Assembly (NCBI RefSeq): GCF_000002425.4
Contig: NC_037257.1
Span: forward strand, 20,384,208 to 20,448,207
DNA length: 64,000 bases
Direction of reading: 5' to 3'
From: Physcomitrium patens
Lineage: Eukaryota > Streptophyta > Bryopsida > Funariales > Funariaceae
Shown here: positions 1-11,859 of the stretch, piece by piece
Layout: each line of letters starts with the position of its first letter
How positions within the stretch are numbered: the first letter of the stretch is position 1
Program-made: the position numbers and the translations under genes
Notes under the pieces: generated by a model
The model's input: only the letters and a program-made list of their open reading frames with translations
What the model was told of the DNA's origin: nothing
Database searches by the model: none

Positions 1-815
1 TTTTTAGAAGACTTTATGAAATTATTTTATATTTACCTACTTCTACTTAATCATATAAGTAACTATTGAGATAAATATATATATTTGTGATACCATAACT
101 ATCAATAAAATGACTTACTCACTATCTTTGAATTATATGTGCTGTCTTCAACACCCTATAACTCCTTCATTTTGACTTAGAATTCATCAAAAAAATATAT
201 AAAAAATGTAGCCAAGAAAGTGCTCTCTTTAGTCTTAATTACTAATTTATTATTGCTCTCTATATATACATGTTATGCTCCAAAGAATGATAGTAGGTAT
301 GAATTTGATACCTTAACTTTGAATGCCTATAATTCCTTCATTAAAATTCTAAATTACAAAAAAATTGTACTAAAATTGTATCCAAAATCCTAAATTTCCT
401 GATTTAAGCCTTAAAAGTTCAAATGACTCTAAAAAAGAAACCCTTATCCCTAATAAGGCCTAAGCTAGCCTCCTTGAAGGCCATTGGATATGACATTCGA
501 TCTATAGGGATGAAGATATTCATCCCTTGCCTTTATCCAACTATACCTTGTTTTCATCCTTTTCAATAAGCCTCCTATTAGTTTAGACTCTCATCTTTAG
601 ATTCCAACCTTCTCTTAAGCTTTATACCAAATATCTAAATGCTACATAATATAAACACTATAATCAAAATAAATAAACCTCCAAATAAATTTTCTTATAT
701 TATCTCTCTTTATATTTACTTACTAATCACTCTAATCTACATCAAGACTTACAAGCATAATATACATTTTAATTAATTTTTACATACTATAAGCAACTAC
801 TACATGATTCTAGAT
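1..815 (+). repeat. R6 repeat, partial copy at left edge
   Basis: This AT-rich stretch aligns by eye with about 16690-17480 in the same orientation. The best anchor is the segment around 480-590, which matches about 17165-17280 (shared words such as GGATGAAGATRTYCA and CCTTRCTTTCAT-like blocks). No coding frame is visible. It is probably the right part of a long LTR, but neither end is fixed because the copy runs off the window. Confidence is good that it is a repeat and low for its class. Confidence 0.55.
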
Positions 816-1057
816 CATATAAGTTCTTTGTGACTAAGTCTAATGAAATTAATGGCATATATGAAGGTTGCTAAAAATATATTAATTAATGTGGGTAAGT
901 CTTTTTGAAAAACTATATATTAAAATGATCCAATTGATAGTCTATGTATATATGCATATATTGTAATGAGTCACCATAAAGCATTAATAAAAAAAGAATA
1001 ATAGAAAGATGAAAATAATGAGGGAACATAAAGAATAACTAAAAAAAAAAAAAAAAA
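816..1057. other. AT-rich spacer, no gene seen
   Basis: Short AT-rich sequence between the R6 relic and the LTR of G0, ending in an A-run at about 1041-1058. I see no coding or regulatory signal. Confidence 0.5.
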
Positions 1058-2398
1058 ATACATTATTATATTACATATTGTTCTATCTGAAAATGCATCA
1101 AGCATCTTGTTGTCAAAGATGATGTTGTATTTTACAAGTATTCAAAAATCCTAATATATTTCACACTCATAAGAAGAATGTAATTTGAATTTTAATTCAA
1201 AAGAGCTTAAATCTAATACAAATTACTCAAAAATACTCTTCTAAGTAATCTCAACCATACATAAATTCCAATTACCTTGTTACTTTTATAATTGGGTAAT
1301 TTTGATTTTTTTTTGCAAGCCTTAATCCTAATCAATAAGATTTAGAAAGTTGTAGCTCTTAATCTAATCATTGAATTGAAGCAAAATTTTGCAAACAAAT
1401 ATCACTATAAGAATTTGATGTATTCAAAAGAATTCATTCCAATCCAACTTACAAATTGTGAAAAAACGCCCAAAAACCACATTAATATTACTTGGCCGCC
1501 AACTTGAAAGTTGATGCAAATGTTTCAGTAGTGATTTCTTCTTCTTCAATTGTCAACTTCAACTCAAAATTAATATATATTTGGATCTTCAAGTTATCTA
1601 ATACCATGCCAAATTTTACTTTGACACAATTACTAGGTCTAGATATCATAGAAATCCTATTCAACTCCAAATTATCAACTTCTGTCACCTTCTTGTATTG
1701 AAATCTAGATATCTCTCAACTACATGATTATAATAATACAATTAATGTAATTAAAATACCTAATTAATCAAATATTGTCAAATTTTGAATTTTAGATCTC
1801 AATTTAATTTCACAAATTAGTTGAAAATGCTAGTCTTAATTGTATTACATAAATTCTAAGTCACTAATACAAATCTTGACTTTAAACAATAATTTTAAAG
1901 TTAAAGTAAATCTTATAAAAATAAGCTTTACATTTCTAAAATAAGCTCTAGGCTAGCTCTTCAATTTTAATTGCCGATCTTCAAATATCCCTCTATTTTA
2001 TCCTACGCAGTCATTTTAGTAGCTAGAAGTCTAATTTTGACCCTGTCTTATAAACGGTTGATCCTTGGATATCAATCTAATCTATCTTAGGGATGTATTT
2101 AGCCCAATTGTATCCTCAATTTAATCTTAGTATCAACCATGCTTATTATTTACCTCTTTTAATCTGATTTTATTAATTTATGGTCTATCTAAGGTAATAA
2201 AAGAATCTCTATAGGTTAGAAGATAAAATTATTAACAAACCTTTAACCTATTAACTATTAAGATAAGAAAATAAATTAAGAGGCTTTTATAAAATCCATA
2301 TTTATATATCTTAAATTATTATTGAACTAAGATAATTAGATATTAATTAGAAATTTATTTTTGATTATATTTTTATCATACAATTATATTACAATGTA
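1058..2398 (-). repeat. G0 3' LTR (type L5)
   Basis: This LTR is read on the minus strand. It begins at about 2398 with TGTTACATTGTAAT, directly after the purine-rich tract of G0, and aligns along its length with the complete solo LTR at 22131-23454 (same orientation). The far end at about 1058 is approximate because an A-run obscures it. Its ends are decayed versions of the TGTYGT...ACGACA termini shared with G1. Confidence 0.65.
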
Positions 2399-4471
2399 AC
2401 ATCTACTTCTTTTGAACCTGTGCATCCTTTGATATGTACCAAATGAACCATATGTCATAATTGGCATTTTACCATCTCTTTATTTTTTTCCATTAAAACT
2501 TCCATTATTATTTTCACCATCCATTTCAAAACAATTATCTTCTACAAAAATATTGATATCTTTAGCATGATCCTCCACATTGATTTCTCTATCTTATCTT
2601 TTGAAAATCTTCACTTACTTCCCAACAACAAGTATCTTCAATCTTATACCATCCAACTCTCTTAATGAATATATGACATTATCATGAACCGTTACTATCA
2701 TATATGGTTCAAACCAATGTTTTGAAAAGTTTTGCAAAGTACTATGTTAATTATCCAAACTGCTATCATAAACAAATACCCAATCACCTTCTTCAATTAT
2801 TCTAGGCCTCAATTGATGTTGCTTATCAAATTGAGTCTTCTTTTCTAATCTCATCTTTTGTAGCCTTTTTAATGCTACTTCTACATCTTTAAATCTTTGT
2901 TCAAGTTATCAAATTTTAATAGCCAACAATTCTTCTTTTATCAATCTATCTTTCTATGGTAGCATATTCTAAGTTGGCACATATTCTTCAATTGGCATAA
3001 TTGATTTTTGACTTATCATAAGTTCCACCGACATATATCATATCATTCAACTATATATTTTTTGATCAGTCCATAATGCATAAGGTAGAAGTTAAGGCCA
3101 TTCTCTCACTCTTCCATTGCAAGCTTTAACTAAGGCTTTTACAATTGATAGTTTTTGACATTTATTTTTTATATTCTCTTTTGGATTATAACTAATAGTC
3201 AATGATAACTTAATTCCACTTCTCTTAAAGAATTCACAAAATTCATATGCATTTAATTCTCCATAATCTACAATGATCTTTTCCACACATCCATCGCAAC
3301 AAATAAAATCCTCAAGTAAAAAATTACAAATTTTCTCTATGGACTTTGTTCTTAGTGTCCTACTTTCTACTTATTTTGATAAATCTCACAAGCCAAAACT
3401 AAATATCTCATTTATCATAGTTCTATTAGCATAATAACCAAATCCACAATCTATTTTAAATAAATAGCGAAAGGATATGTTAGATGTAAACCATCTTGAT
3501 GTTGTGTATTTGAATAAATCTGACAATTTATACAAGATTCTATAATTGAAGCTATACCTCAATACATATTCTTTTACCAATATCCTTTCTTCAATTTAGC
3601 AAAAGTAATCCAAATTCCTCTATGCCCCACCTATAGATTATCATGAAACTCCTTGAGTAGTCTTTGTTGATCTTCTTTGGTACCTACTACTTATTGTGGC
3701 ATTCTAATATTCGATTTTGGCCTCTTTTATAGAAATCATCTTTATAATATGAACTTATATGCTTTTTTCTTGAATTTTTTAAATTTTTCAACCAACCATT
3801 TAGTATACTTGGTTAATGTACTTAAATAATGACCAATATTCAATAACTCTTTTTCATGATTTTTTTCATGAAATAACTTATCTTCCTTGCTCAATTGTGT
3901 AATTGAATAAAATTTTGTATCCACATCATCAACATCTTCAATCATCCCATCTTCTCTATGATATATTGCTCAAGATAAAATATTTGTTACTAAATTTTTT
4001 TTGTATGCAACATGCCTAAATTTCAAATTTAATGACTTGATATAAGTAATCTATCTCAATATCATAATATCTGATATTGTACAAATTATAGATTCATTCT
4101 AAATAAAAGAAAACTATCCATTTCAATTACCACCATTGTTCCAATAAAATAATCTTTTTCAGCTTTCATAGTTGAAACAACTTTCTATTATTTTCTTTTT
4201 ACCTATAAATATACATGTCGGTGAGTACTTAAAACCTTAGCTCCAAATTGCACTACAAATTTGTGTCTATTTGAATCATCTTGACCAACAATCCATCCAA
4301 TGGCAATAGAACTAATATCCACTATAAGAATCACTCATCTATAGCATTTATAATTAATTTTTTTCAACATTGGAGGTGATGTTCATAATTTCTTCAATCT
4401 TTGTACTCCTTCAATATGCTTTTCTTTCCATTTAGACTAATAGCTCTTACATAAAATTTCATATAATAGAT

Positions 4472-4475
4472 CCGT
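4472..4475. repeat. Target site duplication of G1, left copy (CCGT)
   Basis: CCGT here is repeated at 13263-13266 directly after the 3' LTR of G1. Removing G1 plus one copy restores a continuous G0 reading that aligns to the homologous place in G1 itself (about 9785-9800). The duplication is four bases, not the five usual for plant Ty3/gypsy elements. Confidence 0.85.
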
Positions 4476-5878
4476 TGTCGTGTTGTAACACGAGTATACA
4501 GTGAAAATAAAAAGAAAGGGGAATTTTATTAATATTCAGTTACCTCGAATATTGGGAGCATCGACCAACTCCAGTACAAATACTGAGTGGTCAGGTTCAG
4601 TGACTCCGTTACAGTCAGCCGGGGCATACTGAAATGCCCCGTTCGATTCCAATAACAGGAGTCAGCAGGAAGAGAAGGACCAATTCACACGACGGGTTCG
4701 AGGAGCCAATTGGATCCAATTTCGATAATCCAATCCGCGTCCTCTTACCCAATATGAGACCTGTATTGGTGGGGCAACCCAATGCAGTCTAGTTACGGAA
4801 AATCCAGGTCTTACTACGGGTCTTAGCCAATCTGACGCGAGGACCAATTTGACCCAGTTACGAGAAATCCAGGTCTTACTACGGGTCTTAGCCAATCTGA
4901 CGCGAGCACCAATTTGACCCAATTACGGGAACATCCAGGTTACTACGGGCATCTTTCCCAATATAGGACCTGAATTGGTCGGGCGACTCAATGTGGTCCC
5001 GATTACGGGGTTCGATTCTGTTTCAGGCTGTCCTGTTCTCTGTGCCGTCTCAGGGAACGTTGTTTTCGGTAAATGGATTTCTTAAAGGCAAAAACGGAGG
5101 AGAAAGCTTGACGGCAAGAGCCAATTTCGGATCCAAGCTTGAGGTGGGAGCCAATTCCGGATCTAAGACGGAAGATTGAAGAAATTCAGAGGATAAGGTT
5201 AGGTGGGATATAGTTTTGGGGTGTGGTTTTTTTTTAAGGGGAAATCGGGGGGGGGAGCGAGTTTTTTCAAGCTTCTGCAAGGTTACCAGTTCGGTTTTTT
5301 TTATTGGAGGTTTTTGAAGATCAAGGAAATTAGAGAGAGGAGCTTCATGCTTCGGGTCGGGGAAGGAAAGACATAGGATTTGGATTTTTCTTCTTCGTAG
5401 AGTTTTGGGGAAGACTGAGGCAATCGCTGCTGAAGTCAGTGTTGTAATGGTGAATCGGGATTTTTAAATGAAGTGGGTTTGAATACTCTTGACTGTTTTG
5501 TGAAATCGAGTTACGTCTATGATTGAAGGATTAAAAGGGTGTCTATAGGATTGAGTATGCGGAGTGAATGAAATTTATTGGGTTAATCTAACAAGACAGT
5601 CAGTGGATACAAGATCGTAAGTACAAAGCAGTATTGAAGGTTAACAGTTTGGGTTGTACGAGGTTCTCTGTAACGTCTAGAGACCTACCGGCTGGGGCAA
5701 AAAGGACTTCGACAAGCAGTCGAAGAGCACCCGTATAGATTTACGGTACATTGTTGCAGTCGTTTATATTTCAGCAGTCAAAAACTGATAGACTGCTTGA
5801 CTATCGGCGAATCTCCATACTACCTTCTATAGCCAGACGCCCGGCACGTTCTCGAGCAGGAAAGCACGTAATACGACA
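4476..5878 (+). repeat. G1 5' LTR
   Basis: 1,403 bp, nearly identical to 11860-13262. The ends form a six-base inverted repeat, TGTCGT...ACGACA, and the start folds into a small hairpin (CGTGTT, two-base loop, AACACG). It contains the 65-bp tandem repeat at 4792-4921. Short open frames occur in both LTR copies at the same places; they are by-products of the duplicated LTR. Confidence 0.93.
4792..4921. repeat. 65-bp tandem duplication inside the G1 LTR
   Basis: Two adjacent units, 4792-4856 and 4857-4921, differ at only a few bases; a third partial unit begins at 4922. The same array is in the 3' LTR (about 12176-12305). The LTR of relative G2 (35181-36391) lacks the extra units, which explains most of the length difference between the two LTRs. 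Confidence 0.8.
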
Positions 5879-5882
5879 TAAG

Positions 5883-5900
5883 TGGTGAACCCGACGTGAA
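5883..5900 (+). promoter_or_regulatory. G1 primer binding site, tRNA-Trp type
   Basis: TGGTGAACCCGACGTGAA starts four bases after the LTR. It is the exact complement of the 3' end of plant nuclear tRNA-Trp(CCA), including the CCA tail, as I recall that tRNA (…TTCACGTCGGGTTCA-CCA). G2 has the same site at 36396-36413 with two changes. The match of all 18 bases and the position leave little doubt that this is the primer site. Confidence 0.88.
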
Positions 5901-5949
5901 AGCTTGAGGTAGAAGGTATTGGATTTCCGTTGATTTTATCTTTATTTTT

Positions 5950-7800
5950 ATGGAAAACGAAAATAAAAATTTTGAAGGATTTTTGGGAGAAGTTTCTGGT
6001 GGGGAGTCTTCTAAAGGACAAGGTATGCACATGGATCCGTCTATTGCTAGTTTGTTTCAAGCCTTCTCACTGTCAATGCAGCAACAGCAAAGCAATGATC
6101 GAAAGGAAGCTTTGGCAACCAAAGCATTGCAAGCAGTGGTCAATAAAATTGATCAATTTGATGGGAGAAATATTTCAAGGTATTTAAGATGTTATGTTCG
6201 TGAAATGGAATTAAATCGGGTTTCTGAGAAGAAAATGGTTGCACAATTTGGACTTGCCACGATACCGGAGATAAGGGACCACATTACATCAATTACGGAT
6301 CGTTGTGGGAATTCATGGGAGGATTTTTCACATGCATTGAAAGACAAATATTTCTTGGAAGATGCTGATCGCGTTACTAAGAAGCTGTTTCTGGGATGGA
6401 TTGAACGGCCCAATAAGAATTTACAAGCAACAGAGCTACTAAGGGAATTTGAGAGGCAGTACTCTCAATTATCGAAGGTAGAAAAATTGACATTGGAGCC
6501 GAACAAAGTTGATCTATTTCTTCAAGCTGCTGATGGAGAATTGCAAGAGAAATTAGAACCCCTTCTTGAAGACAAAGAAGAAGATGAAGGATTGACAACG
6601 AAGTGGAAGAACGTTGAAGATGCGATGGGGTTGCTTACAATAAAAGAAAGGAGGAAGGATAGGAGTAATATTCCGAAACCAGTACAAGCACCCAAAGCTC
6701 CAGTACGTACTACACCATCGACAATGCCTACAGTTCAACCTTCGACATCCTTGTCAAAGAAAGCAGATATGGGTATGGAAGAAATTATACGAGGAATGCG
6801 AGATCTTCAAATCAAATTGGCAAGACTTGAAGAGAATACTTCTATAAACAATTCGAAGAATGTTTCAAAACAAAGATATGTACAAAGATGCATTTGGTGT
6901 GATGATGCTTCACACACTAGAAAAGATTGCAATGAATTTAATAATATGATACGGTAGGGAATTATTTGCTGGAAAGATGAGAAGATAGCATTGAAAGATA
7001 GGGAGGATCTTCTTCAAACCAATTTTGGCAAGGGAGGAATGAGAGCATTGGTTCAAGATTACTTAAAAGGGCATGAAATAGTAGCACGAGAAAGTGCAAG
7101 TTATGGTGCTAGAGTAGATGATGAAATTGGTGGAAGTACGGAAACTAGTGAGTTTTGGGCTTCTACCATTTCTACAATGCAAGAAGGGAAATTACCTCGA
7201 GAAGCGTTATTGAGAACTGCAGCTACAATACGTGGAAGAACAGGTTGGGAGGATCCCGTTGAGTCTCTTTCAGTTCATGCATATATTGCTAAGAGCCAAC
7301 ATGAAGCTTTGATGGAAGAAAAAAGACGAGGAAATTTTGATGATACTAGAGAAGGAAATTCTTTTAAGAGGCAAACTCGAGGAGACAAGGCTCGGGAGGC
7401 AGCTTCACAAGAATTGCCTGTAAAGGATACCTCAGCATCATTGGGAGAAAAAACAACGGAGACAAAAGATAAGGGCAAATCAATTGCTTATAAGCTACTT
7501 TCTGACATTGAAGCGGCAACAAATTTGAAAGGGGTGTTGGAAGAACGTATATTAAAGGCTAAGGTGGAATTCACATTGAAAGAAGTCTTGGAAATTGCAA
7601 AGAAGGAGTTTCATGATGTTATCATTGACAGTATTAAGCGAAAGAGGCAATTAATGAGCGAAACTGGAATGAGTCATGCTATTGATGCAAGAATATGTAG
7701 AGATGAAGAAGAGGTTGATATTGGTTACAAGCAACCAACAAATGAAAAGAATGGGTATAATCAGCGAGTACGTTTCGAAGATTTTAGTGACAAGGAAATG
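5950..7800 (+). mobile_element. G1 gag region
   Basis: The region begins with an ATG about 50 bases after the primer site. The N-terminal part is glutamine-rich (about residues 40-50), followed by a helical capsid-like part with FDGRNISRYL and WEDFSHALKDKYF motifs. A knuckle CIWCDDASHTRKDC lies around 6890-6930, followed by a basic, charged linker with DKAREAA and TKDKGKS stretches. The product would be the particle-forming Gag with a nucleic-acid-binding knuckle. The domain border to the protease is approximate. Confidence 0.75.
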
Positions 7801-7839
7801 GAAACTTTGAGCCATTATACTCGAAAGCATTGGGCAAGG

Positions 7840-8160
7840 GCAACTACTGAGGTATTGGTGAAGGTAGGAGATATAGAAGAACCAATAGTTGTTTTGGTGG
7901 ACCATGGTTCTGAAATAAATCTCATGTCTAAAGATCTTTATAAGAAGCAAAAATGGCCAATTGATATGGAACATGGATGGGCAATACGAGCAGCTAATAA
8001 CACACGAGGCGAATTATATGGAGCTTGTCCAGATGTCAAAATTCGGATTGGGGATGTTGCGACGGAGCAACATTTCTTCGTTCAAGATACAACGTCTTAT
8101 CCGTTGATTTTAGGACAACCTTATATCACGGCAACACGGATGGAAACAAAGGTACTTGAC
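7840..8160 (+). mobile_element. G1 aspartic protease region
   Basis: The motif VLVDHGSEINLMS (about 7889-7930) stands at the place of the retroviral-type D-[ST]-G active site, followed after about 70 residues by YPLILGQPY, which fits the second conserved block (hydrophobic-LG). The protein would cleave the Gag-Pol precursor. DHGS instead of DTG or DSG is seen also in G2, so it looks like a lineage feature. Confidence 0.75.
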
Positions 8161-8989
8161 GATGGTTCTGCTTATGGAAGGGTACGGAGCGAAGATGGGA
8201 GGAAAGCTGTACAATTTCTAACAGTACCTCCTAACCATGAACGGAATCGAGATAGGTTGAGGGAGAAACCATTGCTAAAGATTGTTGAAGGATTTAAGGA
8301 TTTTGGGGAGGTACCACTGTAAAGCGAGATTATGGACGTACAAAAGAGGAGGTACTCTCGCGAGATGAAGGTGCCTTTGATGCGAGTTTTATTGGTATAT
8401 TGGAGAATGGAAATATTATGTATAAGAAAGTTGAAGATTTGAAAAGAAAAGAAAGAAAAAGATTATATGATATTGAAGGACAGTTACGCAAGATAGGTAC
8501 ATTACAAGATGATGAGAGGATTTTGGGTATTTATGAAGAAAATGGGCTGGAAGATTCATTGGAATTGATTACATCTATTGGGTTAGGGGATAATGATAAG
8601 ATTGTTGAAATTCATTCAAGGAGGTTTATACCATGCTTGAATCTTTTCAAGCACCAGAAGTCACAATAGAGACGAGATATAAAACGGCAGATAAGAAGGT
8701 AAAGCCTGTTGCCGGACCATTACCAGAGGATTCTAAAGAACAAATGGGAGAAGCATCAAAAGAAGCAAGTTTAAGAGATCCAATGAGTATTGGACATCAG
8801 TTTACTGAAGAGACTTTTGAAGAATTGAAGATTGGTTCTGATGGTTCTTTATTGCCGGAGGAAATTACTTGCTTCAAAAAGATGTTGGCTAAACAAGGTA
8901 GATCGTTTGCCTTCGAATCTCATGAAATTGGGTGTGTGGATTCAAATATTATAACACCTATGGTTATCTTCACTGTACCGCATGTACCT

Positions 8990-10310
8990 TGGAATCTAAG
9001 ACCGATTCCAGTACCGAGGGCACATTTACCTAAATTGGTGGAACTATTGAAAGAAAAGATAAAGATGAAAATATTAGAACCTTCATTTGCGCCGTATTCT
9101 AGTCGATGGTTTACAGTACCTTAGAAGAATGGGTCACTGCGGTTTATTCAAGATATGCAGCCGGTGAATGCTTTAACTGTCAGGAATACAGGAATTGGAC
9201 CTATTGTGGATGAATTTGCTGAGGCGTTTGCTGGAAGGGCGATCTATTCAATGGGTGATTTGTATTCAGGTTATGATCAATTTTAACTTGCCGAAGGAAG
9301 TAGAGATATGACAACGACGAGAACACCGCTTGGATTGGTTAGAATGTGCACTCTTCCTCAAGGCGCGACCAACTCAGTTGCGCATATGATGAATGGGATG
9401 AATAAGGTATTGAGAGATTTTATTCCGGAAAAGACTATGCCTTTTCTGGATGATGTTCCTATAAAAGGGTGCAGAGAAGGAGACAAGGATGAAACTTTAG
9501 ATACGAGGGGATGTCGCAGATATGTTGTTGATCATATACAAGATTGTGAAAAGATTTTAACTCGGCTTGGAGAAGTTCATCTTATATTATCGGGTATGAA
9601 GTCCGTATTTGGAGTGCGAGAGGTTGTAATTGTTGGACATTTATGCGGATCTTACGGAAGAAAACCAGATCCGACTAAAGTTGATGCAATTGGAAGGATG
9701 AAAGAGGATTGTGGTTCTTTAACAGAGGTTCGCAGGTTTTTGGGTGCATGTGTATTTTATCGAATCTGGATCCCTCATTTTGCTCACATAGCAGATCCAT
9801 TATATGAACTGTTACGCAAGGGTTACCGATTTGAATGGAAAGAAAGGCATATTCAGGCAATGCAAAGATTGAAGAAATTATTGATGTCACCTCCAATATT
9901 GAGGAAGGTTGATTATAAGTGCAATAGACCAGTGATTCTTACTGTAGACGCTAGTTCAATTGGCGTTGGATGGGCGGTGGGTCAAGATGATTCGAATGGG
10001 AGTAGATTTGCAGTTCGATTTGGGGCTAAAGTTTTAAGTATTCGTCAACGTGCATATTCGCAAGTCAAAAGAGAACTTTGGGGAGTTGTTTCGGCTATGA
10101 AAGCTGAAAAGGACTATTTGATTGGGGCAGTAGTAGTAATTGAAACAGATTGCTTGCCATTGCTTGGAATGATTATTAATTGTTCAACGCCAGATATTGT
10201 AATGTTGAGATGGATTGCTTATATAAAGTCACTAAATCCAGAATTTAAGCATATTACTGGGAAGGACAATTTAGTAGCAGACATGCTATCTCGAGTAAGA
10301 TACGAGAGGG
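8990..10310 (+). mobile_element. G1 reverse transcriptase and RNase H region
   Basis: A Ty3/gypsy reverse transcriptase is recognised by TPLGLVRMCTLPQGATNS (palm/fingers), the catalytic block MPFLDDV (about 9440, the YxDD position reads FLDD), and the connection block EVRRFLGACVFYR. RNase H follows with LTVDASSIGVGWAVGQ (about 9937), AYSQVKRELWGVV, and ITGKDNLVADMLSR (about 10252). The order RT, RNase H, integrase is that of Ty3/gypsy elements. Confidence 0.85.
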
Positions 10311-10329
10311 AGGACGAAATGGTTGAAGA

Positions 10330-11797
10330 CATTGATGATGTCGGATTGAAATTCTATTCAATATCAAATCTCAACAAAGAAGACAAGCTATTTCTTGAAG
10401 AATCTTATGAAGGAGAATTATTGGATATTGGTCATTATTTGAATACCTTGTCTAAGCAGGGGAATTGGTCTATAGAAAAATTCAAACAAATAAGAAAAAA
10501 AGCATATGGATTTTTACTTCGAGATGGATTCTTATGGAAGAGATCGAAGAAAGGAATTGGGATGCCACAACGAGTGATAGGCAAAAAGGAAGTAAAACTA
10601 AAATTATTAAAGGAGTCTCATGATAGTTTATGGGCAGGGCATAGAGGAATCTGGGCTACTTTTGCTAAACTCAAGGAACGATATTGGTGGAAAAATATGT
10701 ATCGAGATGTGCTCTCATTTGTAGAGTCATGTGAAATCTGTCAATCGTATTCTAATATCCGACATCGAGATGGTCTTCATCCTACGTATCCTCTGGCTAT
10801 TCATTTTAAATGGGTTGTTGATTTGGTTATTATGCCGGTTGGGTTATGGCAGATGAGATATTTGGTTTTAGCTCGTGAAGATTTATCAAATCAAGTAGAA
10901 GGAAGAGCATTGAGGACAAAATCTACAGAGGGGATTTGTAGGTTTTTGCTTGAAGATGTCATTTGCCGTTACGGGTGCGTAGGAAAAATCACTGCAGATC
11001 GTGGAGAATTAAATGCACAAGAAGCTCGTAAGTTCTTTGAAAGATGTGGAGTTAAACTATCACTGACTACTGCTTATAATCCGGAAGGGAATGCGAAAAG
11101 CGAACGCGGTCACCCGCCGATTGTGAAAGCATTGGTTAAAGCTTGTAATGGGAAGGTTAAAGAGTGGCCACGGCTTTTGTCATTTGCATTATGGGCTGAT
11201 CGAACAACACATAGTTCGGTGACAGGATATATGCCAGTAGAACTTATGACAGGTCAAAAACCAATTATGCCGATTGAAGAAAAGGTACTTACTTGGAGTA
11301 TGCTACCATGGGAAGATGGATTGACAAGAGAAGAACTTCTGGCTATTAGGATTCGACAATTGGAGCAAAGAACGGAAGATGTCCAGATAGCATTGGAAAG
11401 GTTAAAAAGAGCAAGGTTACAAAACAAGGCGCGATTCGATAAGCAACATCGATTGAGACCAAAAGCAATCGAGGAAGGTGACTGGATACTTGTTTATAAC
11501 TATACTCTGGATAATCAACATAGTACTTTGCGAAAATTTTCAAAACGTTGGTTTGGACCATATGGTGTAACAACTATTCATGATAATGCGACTTACTCAT
11601 TACGGGAGTTAGATGGTACAAAATTGAAAATATCAATTGCAGGGAAGCGAGTAAAAATATTTAAACAAAGACACGCAGAGATGAATATGGAAGACCTTAA
11701 TGAAGGTATAGAGATTCCGCAGCAAGAAGATGAAAGTGATATGGATAATGAAGGTGACGAAGACGAACTAGACAAAGACATAGGGGATATATTCTGA
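10330..11797 (+). mobile_element. G1 integrase region
   Basis: The N-terminal zinc-binding HHCC motif is visible (SHDSLWAGHRGIWATF then SCEICQ, about 10617-10745). The catalytic core contains WVVDLVIMP (first D), TADRGELNA (second D) and the E-bearing block YNPEGNAKSERGH (about 11070-11115). A C-terminal part with GDWILVYN and KRWFGPYGV blocks follows, and the end is a very acidic tail. I see no chromodomain. The polypurine tract lies about 50 bases beyond the end. Confidence 0.87.
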
Positions 11798-11847
11798 ATC
11801 AAACAGCAATAGGGTAAATTGGTGCATACCGGAGGATGCACAGGTTC

Positions 11848-11859
11848 AGAGGGGGTGGA
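11848..11859 (+). promoter_or_regulatory. G1 polypurine tract
   Basis: AGAGGGGGTGGA directly abuts the 3' LTR and is the expected primer for plus-strand synthesis. The stretch before it (GGATGCACAGGTTCA) is conserved in G0 and G2. Confidence 0.85.

Noticed and set aside
4662-4922. An 86-residue minus-strand frame, repeated identically at 12046-12306
   Set aside because: The repetition is due only to the two nearly identical LTRs of G1, and the frame follows the 65-bp tandem units. It is not evidence for a gene.
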